NCBI RefSeq assembly: GCF_009707125.1
Contig: NZ_WLVL01000056.1
Coordinates: 1-64,000, forward strand
DNA length: 64,000 nt
Direction: 5' to 3'
Source: Arsenicicoccus cauae
GTDB lineage: Bacteria; Actinomycetota; Actinomycetes; Actinomycetales; Dermatophilaceae
The first letter of the stretch is position 1, and each line of letters begins with the position of its first letter. The notes beneath the pieces are model-generated. The model searched no databases, was not told where the DNA came from, and worked only from the letters and a program-made list of their open reading frames with translations. Of the stretch, positions 17,493 to 26,318 are shown one piece after another. A program made the position numbers and the translations under genes.

Positions 17493-18902
17493 ATGACCGA
17501 ATGGCTCCTGCTGCTGGCCGCGGTGGCGCTCACCGCCGCAGCGGCGGTGTTCGTGGCGGCCGAGTTCTCCCTCGTCGCGCTCGACCGGCCCACCGTCCAG
17601 CGCGCCGTCGACGCCGGGGACGCGGGGGCGCAGCCCGTCCTCGTGGCCCTGCGCAGCCTGTCCACGCAGCTCTCCGCCGCCCAGGTCGGCATCACGCTGA
17701 CCACCCTGCTCACCGGTTACCTCGCCGAGCCGGCCATCGGCGGACTGGTGAGTGGACCGCTGGCCGCCCTCGGCGTGCCGCAGGCGGCCGTCGCGCCGGT
17801 CTCGACGACGATCGCCATGGTGGTCGCCACCGTCGGCTCCATGATCGCCGGTGAGCTGGTGCCGCAGTTCCTCGGCATCTCAGCCCCCCTGGGCACGGCC
17901 AAGGTCGTCGCCGGCCCGGTCCGCGCCTTCGGGCTGGTGGCCAAGCCGCTCATCGTCGTCCTCAACGGATCGGCCAACGCCTTCCTGCGCAGGGTCGGGA
18001 TCGAGCCGCAGGAGGAGCTGTCGGCCGCCCGCACCCCCCAGGAGCTGTCCTCCCTCGTCCGCCGGTCGGCCGAGGCGGGCACCCTGGACCTGGACACCGC
18101 CCTGCTGCTGACCAGATCGCTCGGCTTCGGCGAGCGGACCGCCGACGACGTCATGACACCCCGGGTGCGCTGCGACACGGTCGGGCGTACCGCCAGCGCA
18201 GCCGACGTGCTCACCCTCGCGCGTCGCACCGGCCACTCGCGGTTCCCCGTGATCGGGGAGGACCTCGACGACGTCGACGGCGTCGTCCACGTCAAGAAGG
18301 CACTGGCCGTGCCCCACGAACGACGCCAGGACGTGCCTGTCTCCGCGCTGATGGTCGACGCCCTCCACGTCCCCGAGACGATCCGCCTCGACCCGCTCCT
18401 GCTCCTGCTGCGCCGCACGAGCTTCCAGCTCGCGATCGTGGTCGACGAGTACGGCGGGACCTCGGGCGTGGTGACCCTGGAGGACGTCATCGAGGAGATC
18501 GTGGGGGAGGTCGCCGACGAGCACGACCGCCGTGGCCCCCAGGCGCGCGAGCGCCGGGACGGGACCTGGACCGTCCCCGGCCTGTGGCGCACCGACGAGG
18601 TGCGGGACCGGGTCGGTGCGGACATCCCCGAGGCCGCCACCTACGAGACGCTGGGCGGTTTCGTCATGGCGAGGCTCGGACGGATCGCCAGGGTCGGCGA
18701 CGAGGTCGCGATCGACGGCTGGCAGATCACGGTCGAGGGCATGGACGGGCACCGCGTCGACCGGCTCCGGCTGGTCGCGGACGACCGGGGCTCGGATCCG
18801 CTCGACGACGGCGGCGGGGGGCGAGGGGGCGGGCCGGACGGCATACCGTCGGCCGCCCAGGAGGGGCCGGGCTCCGTCGGCCAGGCGGGGGCAAGACGAT
18901 GA
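17493..18902 (+). CDS. CNNM/CorC-HlyC family membrane protein 1
   Basis: The 469-residue protein has an N-terminal DUF21/CNNM transmembrane domain (first helix around LLLLAAVALTAAAAVFVAAEF), a pair of CBS domains (about residues 215-340, with DDVMTPRVR and SGVVTLEDVIEEIVGE), and a C-terminal CorC_HlyC domain. Relatives are linked to Mg2+ or Co2+ export or resistance; the older name hemolysin is misleading. The stop overlaps the start of a second CNNM gene (ATGA), so the two likely form a heteromeric transporter. The last 40 residues are a Gly/Asp-rich tail containing a rare ATA isoleucine codon. Confidence 0.9.
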   Translation: MTEWLLLLAAVALTAAAAVFVAAEFSLVALDRPTVQRAVDAGDAGAQPVLVALRSLSTQLSAAQVGITLTTLLTGYLAEPAIGGLVSGPLAALGVPQAAVAPVSTTIAMVVATVGSMIAGELVPQFLGISAPLGTAKVVAGPVRAFGLVAKPLIVVLNGSANAFLRRVGIEPQEELSAARTPQELSSLVRRSAEAGTLDLDTALLLTRSLGFGERTADDVMTPRVRCDTVGRTASAADVLTLARRTGHSRFPVIGEDLDDVDGVVHVKKALAVPHERRQDVPVSALMVDALHVPETIRLDPLLLLLRRTSFQLAIVVDEYGGTSGVVTLEDVIEEIVGEVADEHDRRGPQARERRDGTWTVPGLWRTDEVRDRVGADIPEAATYETLGGFVMARLGRIARVGDEVAIDGWQITVEGMDGHRVDRLRLVADDRGSDPLDDGGGGRGGGPDGIPSAAQEGPGSVGQAGARR

Positions 18903-20005
18903 ACACCGCAACCGCTCTGTGGATCTCCCTGCTGCTCCTGCTCGGCAACGCGTTCTTCGTCGGCGCGGAGTTCGCCCTGATGGCGGCGCGCCGGTCGCAG
19001 CTCGAGCCACTGGCCGAGGGCGGGTCGACGTCCGCTCGGCGCTGCCTCGACGCCCTGGAGCAGGTGGCCTCGCTGCTGGTGTGCGCCCAGCTGGGGATCA
19101 CCGTGTGCTCCCTGGGCCTGGGCGCGTTGGCCGAGGTCGCCCTGCACCACGTGTTCGAAGGGTGGCTCGAGGCCGCTCACCTGTCGACCGCCGTGGCGAC
19201 CCCGCTCGCCCTGGTGCTCGCCCTGCTCCTGGTGGCCTACCTCCACGTGGTGGTGGGGGAGATGATCCCCAAGAACCTCGCCATCGCCGGTCCGGAGCGC
19301 TCCGCGCTCGTCCTGGTGCCGGCTCTCCTGGCCATCACGCGGGTCCTGCGACCGATCATCCTGGTCATGGAGCGGGTCGCCAAGGCCGTCGTCCGGGCCA
19401 CTGGCATCGACCCCAAGGACGAGCTCGCCTCGGCCTACACCGCGCAAGAGGTCGGTGACATCGTCGCCGAGAGCCACCGGGAGGGGTTGCTCGAGGCCGA
19501 GCAGCACGGGCTGGTCCAGGGCGCGCTGGAGTTCAGCGGCCGCCTCGCGGGAGAGGCGGCGGTCCCCCTCGGGGAGGTCGTCTCGCTGCCCGAGACGTCG
19601 ACCCCGCAGGACCTCGAGCGGCTCGTGGCCAAGCACGGCTTCTCGCGCTACCTCGTGCGCGATCCCGAGGGGGACATCGTGGGGTACCTCCACCTCAAGG
19701 ACGTCCTGTACGCCCGCGACGAGGACTTCGCCGACCCCATCCCCGCGAAGCGCATCCGGCGGCTCGCGACCGTGCGCGCCGACGACGAGGTGGAGGACGT
19801 CCTCGCCACCATGCAGCTGACCGGGCGGCACCTCGCGCAGGTCCTCGACGACGACGACCAGGTCACGGGCGTCATCTTTCTCGAGGACGTCCTGGAGGAG
19901 CTGGTCGGCGAGGTCAGCGACCAGTCCCAGAGGGCCGTCGAGCGGGTCGCGAGGACGAGGGCGGCCCTGCCGGCGGCAGGCACAGACGGGGGCACCGGGG
20001 CCTGA
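18899..20005 (+). CDS. CNNM/CorC-HlyC family membrane protein 2
   Basis: The 368-residue protein repeats the layout of its upstream neighbour: a DUF21 membrane domain starting ATALWISLLLLLGNAFFVGAEF (split across residues 4-25) with the family motif GAEFALMAARR, then CBS domains with FSRYLVRDPEG and TGVIFLEDVLEELVGE. It is about 100 residues shorter because it lacks a complete C-terminal CorC_HlyC domain. The ATG overlaps the stop of the first gene, implying coupled translation and a two-subunit membrane complex. The transported ion is inferred to be Mg2+ or another divalent cation. Confidence 0.9.
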   Translation: MNTATALWISLLLLLGNAFFVGAEFALMAARRSQLEPLAEGGSTSARRCLDALEQVASLLVCAQLGITVCSLGLGALAEVALHHVFEGWLEAAHLSTAVATPLALVLALLLVAYLHVVVGEMIPKNLAIAGPERSALVLVPALLAITRVLRPIILVMERVAKAVVRATGIDPKDELASAYTAQEVGDIVAESHREGLLEAEQHGLVQGALEFSGRLAGEAAVPLGEVVSLPETSTPQDLERLVAKHGFSRYLVRDPEGDIVGYLHLKDVLYARDEDFADPIPAKRIRRLATVRADDEVEDVLATMQLTGRHLAQVLDDDDQVTGVIFLEDVLEELVGEVSDQSQRAVERVARTRAALPAAGTDGGTGA

Positions 20006-20012
20006 GGCCCCG
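19996..20012 (+). terminator. Small hairpin containing the CNNM stop codon
   Basis: CGGGGCC-TGA-GGCCCCG is a 7-bp perfect inverted repeat whose three-base loop is the stop codon itself. It could terminate or slow ribosomes and polymerase together. No T tract follows. Confidence 0.35.
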
Positions 20013-20059
20013 ACGTCCGTCGAGGAGAGTCCACCGGTGACCGGGCCGGCTCGGGCCGC

Positions 20060-21178
20060 TCAGGTGGGTTCGGCGAAGGTGATGGCAGCCCCGCCCGCCG
20101 AGCGCCTCCACGTCACGGCGAGGCCCTCCGAGACGACCGCCACCTCCAGCCTGGCCAGGCTCCGCCCCAGCTCGAGGTCGTCGGGGCAGTCCAGCCTCCC
20201 CACCACCACGTCGTCCTGGAGCCTGAGGTCGACCGGGGACACCCACGGGCAGCCCAGGAGGGCGAGCCGCAGCGCGCGACCCGCTCGTTCGGCCATGCCG
20301 TCCAGCGAGGCCGGCGTGATCCCCACGGTTGCCGCCGTCGCCGAGCCGGGGGGTGCCCCGAGAGCCGAACGAAGAGCCTCCACGTGCCCGAGCGCGAACC
20401 AGTCACCCGCGCCCGCACGCACCAGCGACCGCGCTCCCGGCAGGTCCCACGCTCCGGGGGCCACCACCAGGTGGTCCAGGCCCCGGAGCAGGGCAGCACC
20501 CACCCCGTCGGTCTTGCCCTTGACGAGGTCCGCCGCCGCGGCGACCTCGTCGACCAGCGCCCGACTGGTGACGGACAGGGGACGACCGTCGTGGTCGAGG
20601 TCGCCGCGCAGGTCGTCGGCAGGCAGGATCCCCGACAGGCCCAGGGCGAGGTCGGTCTGCCCCAGGCGCCACGGGCGCCCCGCGGTGTCGGTGACCACGA
20701 CACCCACCCGAGTCAGGCCCGGCTGCTGCGCGAGGAGCGACTCGCGCAGCCGGCTCGCCGCCTGGTCGGGGTCCGCGGGCAGGGAGAGGAGGCCGCCCCC
20801 TGGGCCCGTGTTGGAGGCGTCGACGCCCGCGGCCGCCATCACGGGTCCGGCGACGCTCTCCACGACCCGCGTCACCCCGTCCGGCGTGGCACGCTCCGCG
20901 ACGACCCGCCGGGTGCCGGACCGGACGAGCGCGTCCTTGCCGGCACGGTCGCCGTGCCACGGCGTGCGCAGCCCCAGCGACTTGGACACCAGCTTGCTCG
21001 ACACGGCCAGCACGTCCCCGTCGACGATCCGGGTGCCTGCGGCGTCAGCGGCCGTGAGCAGCGCTGCGGCGAGGTCGGTGCCGGTCACGACCTCCGGCAT
21101 ACCGGGCAAGCCCGTGATGGTCACGGCCGGTGCGGACGGTGTCGACGCGGCTGGCCGGCCGCGCTCGGGCTCGTTCAC
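20060..21178 (-). CDS. cofE: Coenzyme F420-0:L-glutamate ligase CofE with atypical C-terminal domain
   Basis: The protein has 372 residues. Residues 1 to about 245 match the GTP-dependent F420-0:gamma-glutamyl ligase: VDGDVLAVSSKLVSKSLGL, then the phosphate-site region with SNTGPGGG, VVVTDTAGRPWR and VKGKTDGVGAALLRGL. This adds glutamates to F420-0. Archaeal CofE ends about here, whereas mycobacterial FbiB carries a roughly 200-residue FMN nitroreductase-type domain. Here the C-terminal extension is only about 125 residues and I see no nitroreductase features. GTG 21178 overlaps the cofD stop (GTGA), so the longer frame to 21787 is rejected. Confidence 0.88.
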   Translation of the reverse strand: MNEPERGRPAASTPSAPAVTITGLPGMPEVVTGTDLAAALLTAADAAGTRIVDGDVLAVSSKLVSKSLGLRTPWHGDRAGKDALVRSGTRRVVAERATPDGVTRVVESVAGPVMAAAGVDASNTGPGGGLLSLPADPDQAASRLRESLLAQQPGLTRVGVVVTDTAGRPWRLGQTDLALGLSGILPADDLRGDLDHDGRPLSVTSRALVDEVAAAADLVKGKTDGVGAALLRGLDHLVVAPGAWDLPGARSLVRAGAGDWFALGHVEALRSALGAPPGSATAATVGITPASLDGMAERAGRALRLALLGCPWVSPVDLRLQDDVVVGRLDCPDDLELGRSLARLEVAVVSEGLAVTWRRSAGGAAITFAEPT

Positions 21179-22197
21179 GCGCGCTGCAGCCGTCGCCCGA
21201 GGTCCAGGGCCGCCCCGGCGATCACGGTGGCGGTGGGGACGTCGCTCATCATCAGGGGCCGATGCTCGACCACGAGGCCCCGATGGCGGCGCAGCAGGTC
21301 GGATGCGCCCTCGTCCGCGTCGTCCACCAGCCAGCCGTCGAGGAAGTCGGCATACAGCCCGGCCACCGCGTCGGCGGTGGTGGGCAGCCCGAGCGCGGCC
21401 AGGCATGCGTCCGCGTGCCCGCGCACCGGTCGTCCACCGATGACGGGGGACACACCCACCACGGGGGCTCGCGTGCCGCGCAGCGCGTCCCGCACTCCGG
21501 GGACCGTGAGGATGATGCCGATCGACACGACGGGGTTGGACGGGGGAAGGATGACCAGGTCGGCGGTGCGGATCGCCTCGAGGACGCCGGGCGCGGGGCG
21601 AGCCCGATCCATCCCGGCGACGACGAAACGCTCGGCCGGCAGGGCGGCCTGGTGCCTGACCCACCACTCCTGGAAGTGCATCGCGCGTTGGCCCCCCTCG
21701 GCATCCTGGTCCTCGACCACGACGTGCGTCTCGACCGGGTCGTCCGTCATGGGGAGCAGGCGCACCCCCTGGCGGGGGAGGCCCCATCGGTCACCGAGCC
21801 GCGAGGTCACCTCCGAGAGGCTCAGCCCCTGGCCGAGCCACCGGGTGCGGGCGACGTGGGTGGCGATGTCGCGGTCGCCCATCCCGAACCACTGGGGCTC
21901 GACGCCGTACGCCGCGAGCTCCTCCTGGACGACGTGCGTCTCACCGTCCCGACCCCAGCCCTGGCCCTCGTGGATGCCGCCGCCGAGGGTGTACATGACC
22001 GTGTCGAGGTCCGGGCAGACGCGCAGCCCGTACAGCGTGATGTCGTCACCCGTGTTGCCGATGACCGTGATCTCCGGTCGAGCAGGGTCCTGCCCCGGCT
22101 CGTGGGGCTCGGCGGGGAGGGCGTCGTCGAGGTGGCGCACGAGGCCGCGGAGGAACCGCGCCCCGCCGACACCTCCGGCAAGGGTGGTGATCCGCAT
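21175..22197 (-). CDS. cofD: 2-phospho-L-lactate (phosphoenolpyruvate) transferase CofD/FbiA
   Basis: The 340-residue protein joins the lactyl- or enolpyruvyl-phospho-guanosine intermediate to FO, producing (dehydro-)F420-0. The N-terminal LAGGVGGARFLRGL and the TGDDITLYGLRVCPDLDTVMYTLGG block are the family hallmarks, together with a Pro/Asn-rich ILPPSNPVVSIG loop. In actinobacteria this enzyme is FbiA and uses the PEP-derived donor (family knowledge). It is the first gene of a coupled cofD-cofE pair and diverges from whiB2 across a 333-bp region, the same arrangement as fbiA and whiB2 in M. tuberculosis. Confidence 0.94.
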   Translation of the reverse strand: MRITTLAGGVGGARFLRGLVRHLDDALPAEPHEPGQDPARPEITVIGNTGDDITLYGLRVCPDLDTVMYTLGGGIHEGQGWGRDGETHVVQEELAAYGVEPQWFGMGDRDIATHVARTRWLGQGLSLSEVTSRLGDRWGLPRQGVRLLPMTDDPVETHVVVEDQDAEGGQRAMHFQEWWVRHQAALPAERFVVAGMDRARPAPGVLEAIRTADLVILPPSNPVVSIGIILTVPGVRDALRGTRAPVVGVSPVIGGRPVRGHADACLAALGLPTTADAVAGLYADFLDGWLVDDADEGASDLLRRHRGLVVEHRPLMMSDVPTATVIAGAALDLGRRLQRA

Positions 22198-22530
22198 GAC
22201 AAGATTCTTTCATACACTCTTTCGGCGTAACACCCTCGTCGCTCCTCGCAACCCGGTGCGCATTCCGCCACGCCGCTGTGACATGCGACAACGTGGGTAT
22301 TTGACAACGGGTCGTGCGGCTGCTGCCTGCGCAAGACGTGCGTCTGACGGGGTGCATCTACCATTCAGCCGCTTGACGGCGGGCATATGACACGCATGTA
22401 ATTTCATCGTTGCATTCACCCGCAGTGATCAGTCCACGACTGAGCATGGCTACTGGGTGTGACTATTCATTACCTTAGGCATCCTGGTCGTGCGGATGAC
22501 GAGGGGGACGCGACGAGTCGAGGAGGGGCC
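22198..22530. promoter_or_regulatory. Divergent regulatory region between cofD and whiB2
   Basis: These 333 bases contain no credible gene and are visibly richer in A and T than the surroundings. A perfect dyad TCAGTC-CAC-GACTGA occupies 22429-22443. An AT-rich stretch with TATTCAT (22464-22470) and TACCTT (22471-22476) is a likely whiB2 -10 region, placing the dyad near its -35 region. TTGACA occurs at 22301-22306. A whiB2 leader of roughly 50 bases with GAGGAGG at its end is implied. Confidence 0.5.
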
Positions 22531-22797
22531 GTGCAAGAACTTCAGCTGGTGCCAGTGCTGGACGCCGCCGACGACAGCGAGCTGTCCTGGCAGGAGCGCG
22601 CTCTGTGCGCCCAGACCGACCCCGAGGCGTTCTTCCCCGAGAAGGGCGGCTCCACCCGCGAGGCCAAGAAGGTCTGCACCGGCTGCGAGGTGCGCGCAGA
22701 GTGCCTCGAGTACGCCTTGGCCCACGACGAGCGCTTCGGCATCTGGGGCGGACTGTCCGAGCGAGAGCGACGCAAGCTGAAGAAGCGCGCCGTCTGA
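22531..22797 (+). CDS. whiB2: WhiB-family iron-sulfur regulator, WhiB2/WhmD type
   Basis: The 88-residue protein has the four conserved cysteines C26, C49, C52 and C58 that hold a 4Fe-4S cluster, the GIWGG turn, and the basic C-terminal segment RERRKLKKR. The start is GTG 22531, immediately after GAGGAGGGGCC; upstream ATG 22459 has no such support. Position and sequence (ALCAQTDPEAFFPEKGGSTR) fit WhiB2/WhmD, needed for septation and cell division in mycobacteria and Streptomyces. It likely acts with a sigma factor at target promoters. It is the first gene before the large glycosyltransferase and DUF5719 genes, as in other actinobacteria. Confidence 0.93.
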   Translation: MQELQLVPVLDAADDSELSWQERALCAQTDPEAFFPEKGGSTREAKKVCTGCEVRAECLEYALAHDERFGIWGGLSERERRKLKKRAV

Positions 22798-22868
22798 CCA
22801 AGGACGGCACTCGCGCCGTCGAGGTCCACCCGCTGCACCCACCCGCCCTGTCCACGTCCGGAGGCCCG

Positions 22869-25800
22869 GTGCCCGCTCCCACCCCTCGGCGTCCCGGCAC
22901 CGCTTCCCTTCCCGGGGTTCGCGCGGTCGACGGCGTGCTCGTCGTCCATGACGGCGCTCCCTGGCTGGTGCGCAGCCTGGACGCCATCGCTGCCCAGACC
23001 CTTTCCCTGCGCCATCTGGCCGTCGTGCTGACCGGCCGGGAGGATGCCCTGCCCGAGGATGCGGGGCGGCGGCTCGCCGACGCGGGCATCCGGGTGCACG
23101 TCGTCGAGGCCCGCGGCGCTCGCCACCCGAAGGCCGTGCTGGCGGGTCTCGCCGACCTGCAGGCCCGCGGCGCCCTGCCCGATCCTGCGGAACGTGCCGG
23201 CGCCGACCCCGAGGCCGAGCTCGACGCCGCGTCGCGGTGGGTCTGGCTCCTCGAGGACGACTGCTTCCCCGAGCCCGACTGCCTCCACGCACTCCTGCGC
23301 GAGGCGACCTTGTCCGCCACCGTGGCCATCGCGGGCCCGAAGTATGTCGACGCGGGCGACCCCGCTCGGCTGGTGGAGGTGGGGCAGACGGTCTCCCCGA
23401 CCGGACGACGGGTCGCCTCGCCGCGGCACGGCGAGCTGGACCAGGGGCAGCACGACCACCGCAGCGACGTCCTTGCCGTGGGCACCGGCGCGATGCTGGC
23501 GCGGGCGGATGCCCTCCTGCACCTCGGCGCCCTCGACCGGGTGTTTCCCGTGGCGGCGGACCTCGACCTGTGCTGGCGGGCCCACCAGGCCGGCCTGAGG
23601 GTCGTCGTGGTGCCGGAGGCCGTGGCCCTCGACGCCCGGGCGACCACCCAGGGGCTGCGGTCGCGCGACCGGATGCCGTTCGCGGGCCTGGGGCTCGACG
23701 ACATCGACGAACGGTTCTCCCGCGACCACGTCCTGCGCGAGCGTCGGGCCTGGGAGCGCGAGCGCCGCGGCGCCGTCGACCGGGCCTACCGACGTGACCG
23801 TCGGGCCGTGCGACGGATCGCGCTGGCCCGCTGCCCCGGCCGGCTGGTCCCCTGGTATGCCGTGCGCATCCTGCTGGGGGCGTTGCTGCTGACGGCGGCG
23901 CTCCTGCTGCTCAAGCGGCCCCGGGCGGCCTTCGCCGAGCTGTCCGACGCGGGCGCCGTGCTCACGTCCTGGCGCAGCCACGGCTCGCGCCGGCGGGCCC
24001 GGCACACGACCGTCGTCGGGGGTGCCGGTCTGGGTGCCTTGCTGGCCCCGCACTCCCGCGCGCTGGCCGGTGTACGGGACGAGGTCTACACGGGCCTGCC
24101 GCACCTGCCGTCGGTCCTCGCACCCGAGGGCGGCGCGTCGGAGGGGCGCGGTGGGGGGCGCCCGGAGGGACTCGGACCCTCCGTCACGGTCGCCGAACCA
24201 GGTCCGGTCAGCGACGAGGCGACCGACCTCGATGCGGATGACCTCGGGGCCCGCGCCGCCCGGCACCCTGGCCTGCTCGCCGTCCTGGTGGCTGCCGCGC
24301 TCGCCGTCACGGCGTGGTGGCCGGTGGTGCGGGGCAGGGGTGGGGCGCTGCTGGACCGGGGAATGGCCGGAGGGGAGCTGCGGCCAGGGACGGGCGGGTC
24401 GGCGGCGGCGTGGACCCGCTACCTGACCGGGTGGGACCCCTCGGGGCTGGGATCCGCCTCGGACGCACCCACCTGGCTCCCCCTGCTGGCCGCGCCGGCC
24501 TGGGTCGTCGAGCACCTCCCCGGCCGCGCGCCGAGCTCTGCCCTGGGCGTCGCCGCGGCCCTGCTGCTGCTCGGCGCCATCCCTGCGGCGACGACCAGCG
24601 CGTACCTCGCCGGCCGGGCCGCCACTCGCCGCCCCTGGCCACGGGCTCTCGCCGCCCTCGCCTGGGCGCTGTCTCCCGCGCTCCTCGTGGGACTGGGTGA
24701 GGGACGCGTCGGCGCCGCCGTGCTCGGGGTCGTCCTCCCACCGCTCCTCGCCGGGCTGGCCGGCTGCGGCCAGCGTCGGCCCTGGTGGCCGGCCGTGGGA
24801 GGCACCGTGCTGGCGGCCACCGCCGCCGCGGCCGTGGCTCCCGCGCTGCTGGCGGTCGTCCTCGTGCTCGGCCTCGTCCTCGCGGCTCGCAACCACGGGC
24901 GCGGGCGGGTCGCGGGGGTGCTGGTGGCGACCGCGCCGGTCGTCCTGATCGGACCGGCGATCGCCAGCTGGTGGCACACCCCCGGGTCGGTGCTGACCGG
25001 ACCCGGCCTGGCGTCCTGGGGCGGCCAGCCTCGCCCCTGGCACTTCGCGCTCCTGTGGCCGACGGCGCCCGTGACCTCCACGGAGACCGGGCTGCTCGCC
25101 GATCCGTCCCTGGCCGCGTCCGCACGGCTGCTGCTCCCGTTGCTCGCCGCCCCCGTCGTCCTGGCCGGGGTGTGGGGCTTGGCGGTGGACGGGCGCCGCA
25201 TCGGCGCGTCCCGAGTCCTGGCCGTGCTGGCCCTGCTCGGTGTCGCCGGGGCCGCCGCCGCGCCGCACCTCGTCGTGGGTCAGGCCACCGACGCCGCTGG
25301 CCGCCCCGTGCCGATCACGCCCTGGGCCGGCGCCGGGCTGCTCCTGCTGACCCTGGCCCTGCTCGCGGCGGCCCTGCAGGGGGTCGAGGCGATCCGGAGG
25401 GCCGGCGCCACCCGCCCTGGAGCGTCTCGCCCGGGTGCCGCGCAGGCCCTCCGCGTCGCCGGCGGCGTCCTGGCGACGCTGGTGACCGTCACCGTCCTCA
25501 CCCAGGCGGCGTGGCTGACGCTCACGCGCCTCGACCGCGCGCTGGCGGTCCCCGCCAGCCAGGTGCCGGCCGTCGCGCAGGACAGCGCCCAGAGCGCGCT
25601 GGCGGCGCGATACCTGGCCCTGGACCGTCGGGGGACGGCCATGACCTACCGCCTCGAGCCCGGGGACCCGTCGGACGTCGTGCGGGACCTGCCCAAGGAT
25701 GCCGGTGCGGTCGAGGACAGCGCACGGCTGCGCGAGGTGGCGCACGCCCTGGTCACCGACGAGCCCTCGGGCGGCCGCCCCGTCGCCGACCGGCTCGCCG

Positions 25801-26318
25801 ACGCGGGCGTCGGCTTCGTCGGCCTCGCGCCGGTGGACCCCGCGGTCGCCGCCCGCCTGGACACGACGGCCGGCCTGTCGCGGCTCACCGACGTCGAGGG
25901 CGACCCCGTCTGGCGCGTGACGCCGAGGTCCGGGCCGTCCGCGGCAGCCGTCCCCGTCTCTGCCGTGCGGGTCCAGCGGTCGGACGGCACGCCCGTCGCG
26001 ACCGTGCCCGTCCGGGGCAGCGGTCCCGAGGTCGACAGCGACCTGGCGACGAGCGGCGCCGGTCACGTCCTGGCCGTCGCGCAGCAGCGGGGCTGGGCGG
26101 CCACGGCGCAGGTGCGCGCCGACGGCCGTGCCCTCACGCCGCGTGACGGCGAGCTGGCGGCATACGACCTCCCCCCGGACACCCGCCACGTGCGCATCAG
26201 CACGGTGCCGGCCCACAGGACCTGGTCGATCGTCCAGGGCGGAGCCCTCGCGCTGGTACTGCTGCTGGCCCTGCCGTTCGGCGTGCGCCGGGGCCGGGAC
26301 GCAGAGGTGGTCCGGTGA
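22869..26318 (+). CDS. Giant GT2-family membrane glycosyltransferase
   Basis: The protein has about 1149 residues. The N-terminal region is a family-2 glycosyltransferase (GT-A fold) with WVWLLEDDCFPEP as the metal/nucleotide-binding acidic motif and ADLDLCWRAHQAGLRV as the acceptor-side motif. A first membrane helix follows at about residues 335-360 (LVPWYAVRILLGALLLTAALLL). Many hydrophobic segments occupy the middle (about 475-890), and a soluble, probably external domain of roughly 200 residues precedes one last helix. It resembles actinobacterial cell-wall glycosyltransferases beside whiB2. GTG 22869 follows GGAGG; the next gene overlaps by GTGA. Donor and acceptor sugars are unknown. 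Confidence 0.85.
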   Translation: MPAPTPRRPGTASLPGVRAVDGVLVVHDGAPWLVRSLDAIAAQTLSLRHLAVVLTGREDALPEDAGRRLADAGIRVHVVEARGARHPKAVLAGLADLQARGALPDPAERAGADPEAELDAASRWVWLLEDDCFPEPDCLHALLREATLSATVAIAGPKYVDAGDPARLVEVGQTVSPTGRRVASPRHGELDQGQHDHRSDVLAVGTGAMLARADALLHLGALDRVFPVAADLDLCWRAHQAGLRVVVVPEAVALDARATTQGLRSRDRMPFAGLGLDDIDERFSRDHVLRERRAWERERRGAVDRAYRRDRRAVRRIALARCPGRLVPWYAVRILLGALLLTAALLLLKRPRAAFAELSDAGAVLTSWRSHGSRRRARHTTVVGGAGLGALLAPHSRALAGVRDEVYTGLPHLPSVLAPEGGASEGRGGGRPEGLGPSVTVAEPGPVSDEATDLDADDLGARAARHPGLLAVLVAAALAVTAWWPVVRGRGGALLDRGMAGGELRPGTGGSAAAWTRYLTGWDPSGLGSASDAPTWLPLLAAPAWVVEHLPGRAPSSALGVAAALLLLGAIPAATTSAYLAGRAATRRPWPRALAALAWALSPALLVGLGEGRVGAAVLGVVLPPLLAGLAGCGQRRPWWPAVGGTVLAATAAAAVAPALLAVVLVLGLVLAARNHGRGRVAGVLVATAPVVLIGPAIASWWHTPGSVLTGPGLASWGGQPRPWHFALLWPTAPVTSTETGLLADPSLAASARLLLPLLAAPVVLAGVWGLAVDGRRIGASRVLAVLALLGVAGAAAAPHLVVGQATDAAGRPVPITPWAGAGLLLLTLALLAAALQGVEAIRRAGATRPGASRPGAAQALRVAGGVLATLVTVTVLTQAAWLTLTRLDRALAVPASQVPAVAQDSAQSALAARYLALDRRGTAMTYRLEPGDPSDVVRDLPKDAGAVEDSARLREVAHALVTDEPSGGRPVADRLADAGVGFVGLAPVDPAVAARLDTTAGLSRLTDVEGDPVWRVTPRSGPSAAAVPVSAVRVQRSDGTPVATVPVRGSGPEVDSDLATSGAGHVLAVAQQRGWAATAQVRADGRALTPRDGELAAYDLPPDTRHVRISTVPAHRTWSIVQGGALALVLLLALPFGVRRGRDAEVVR

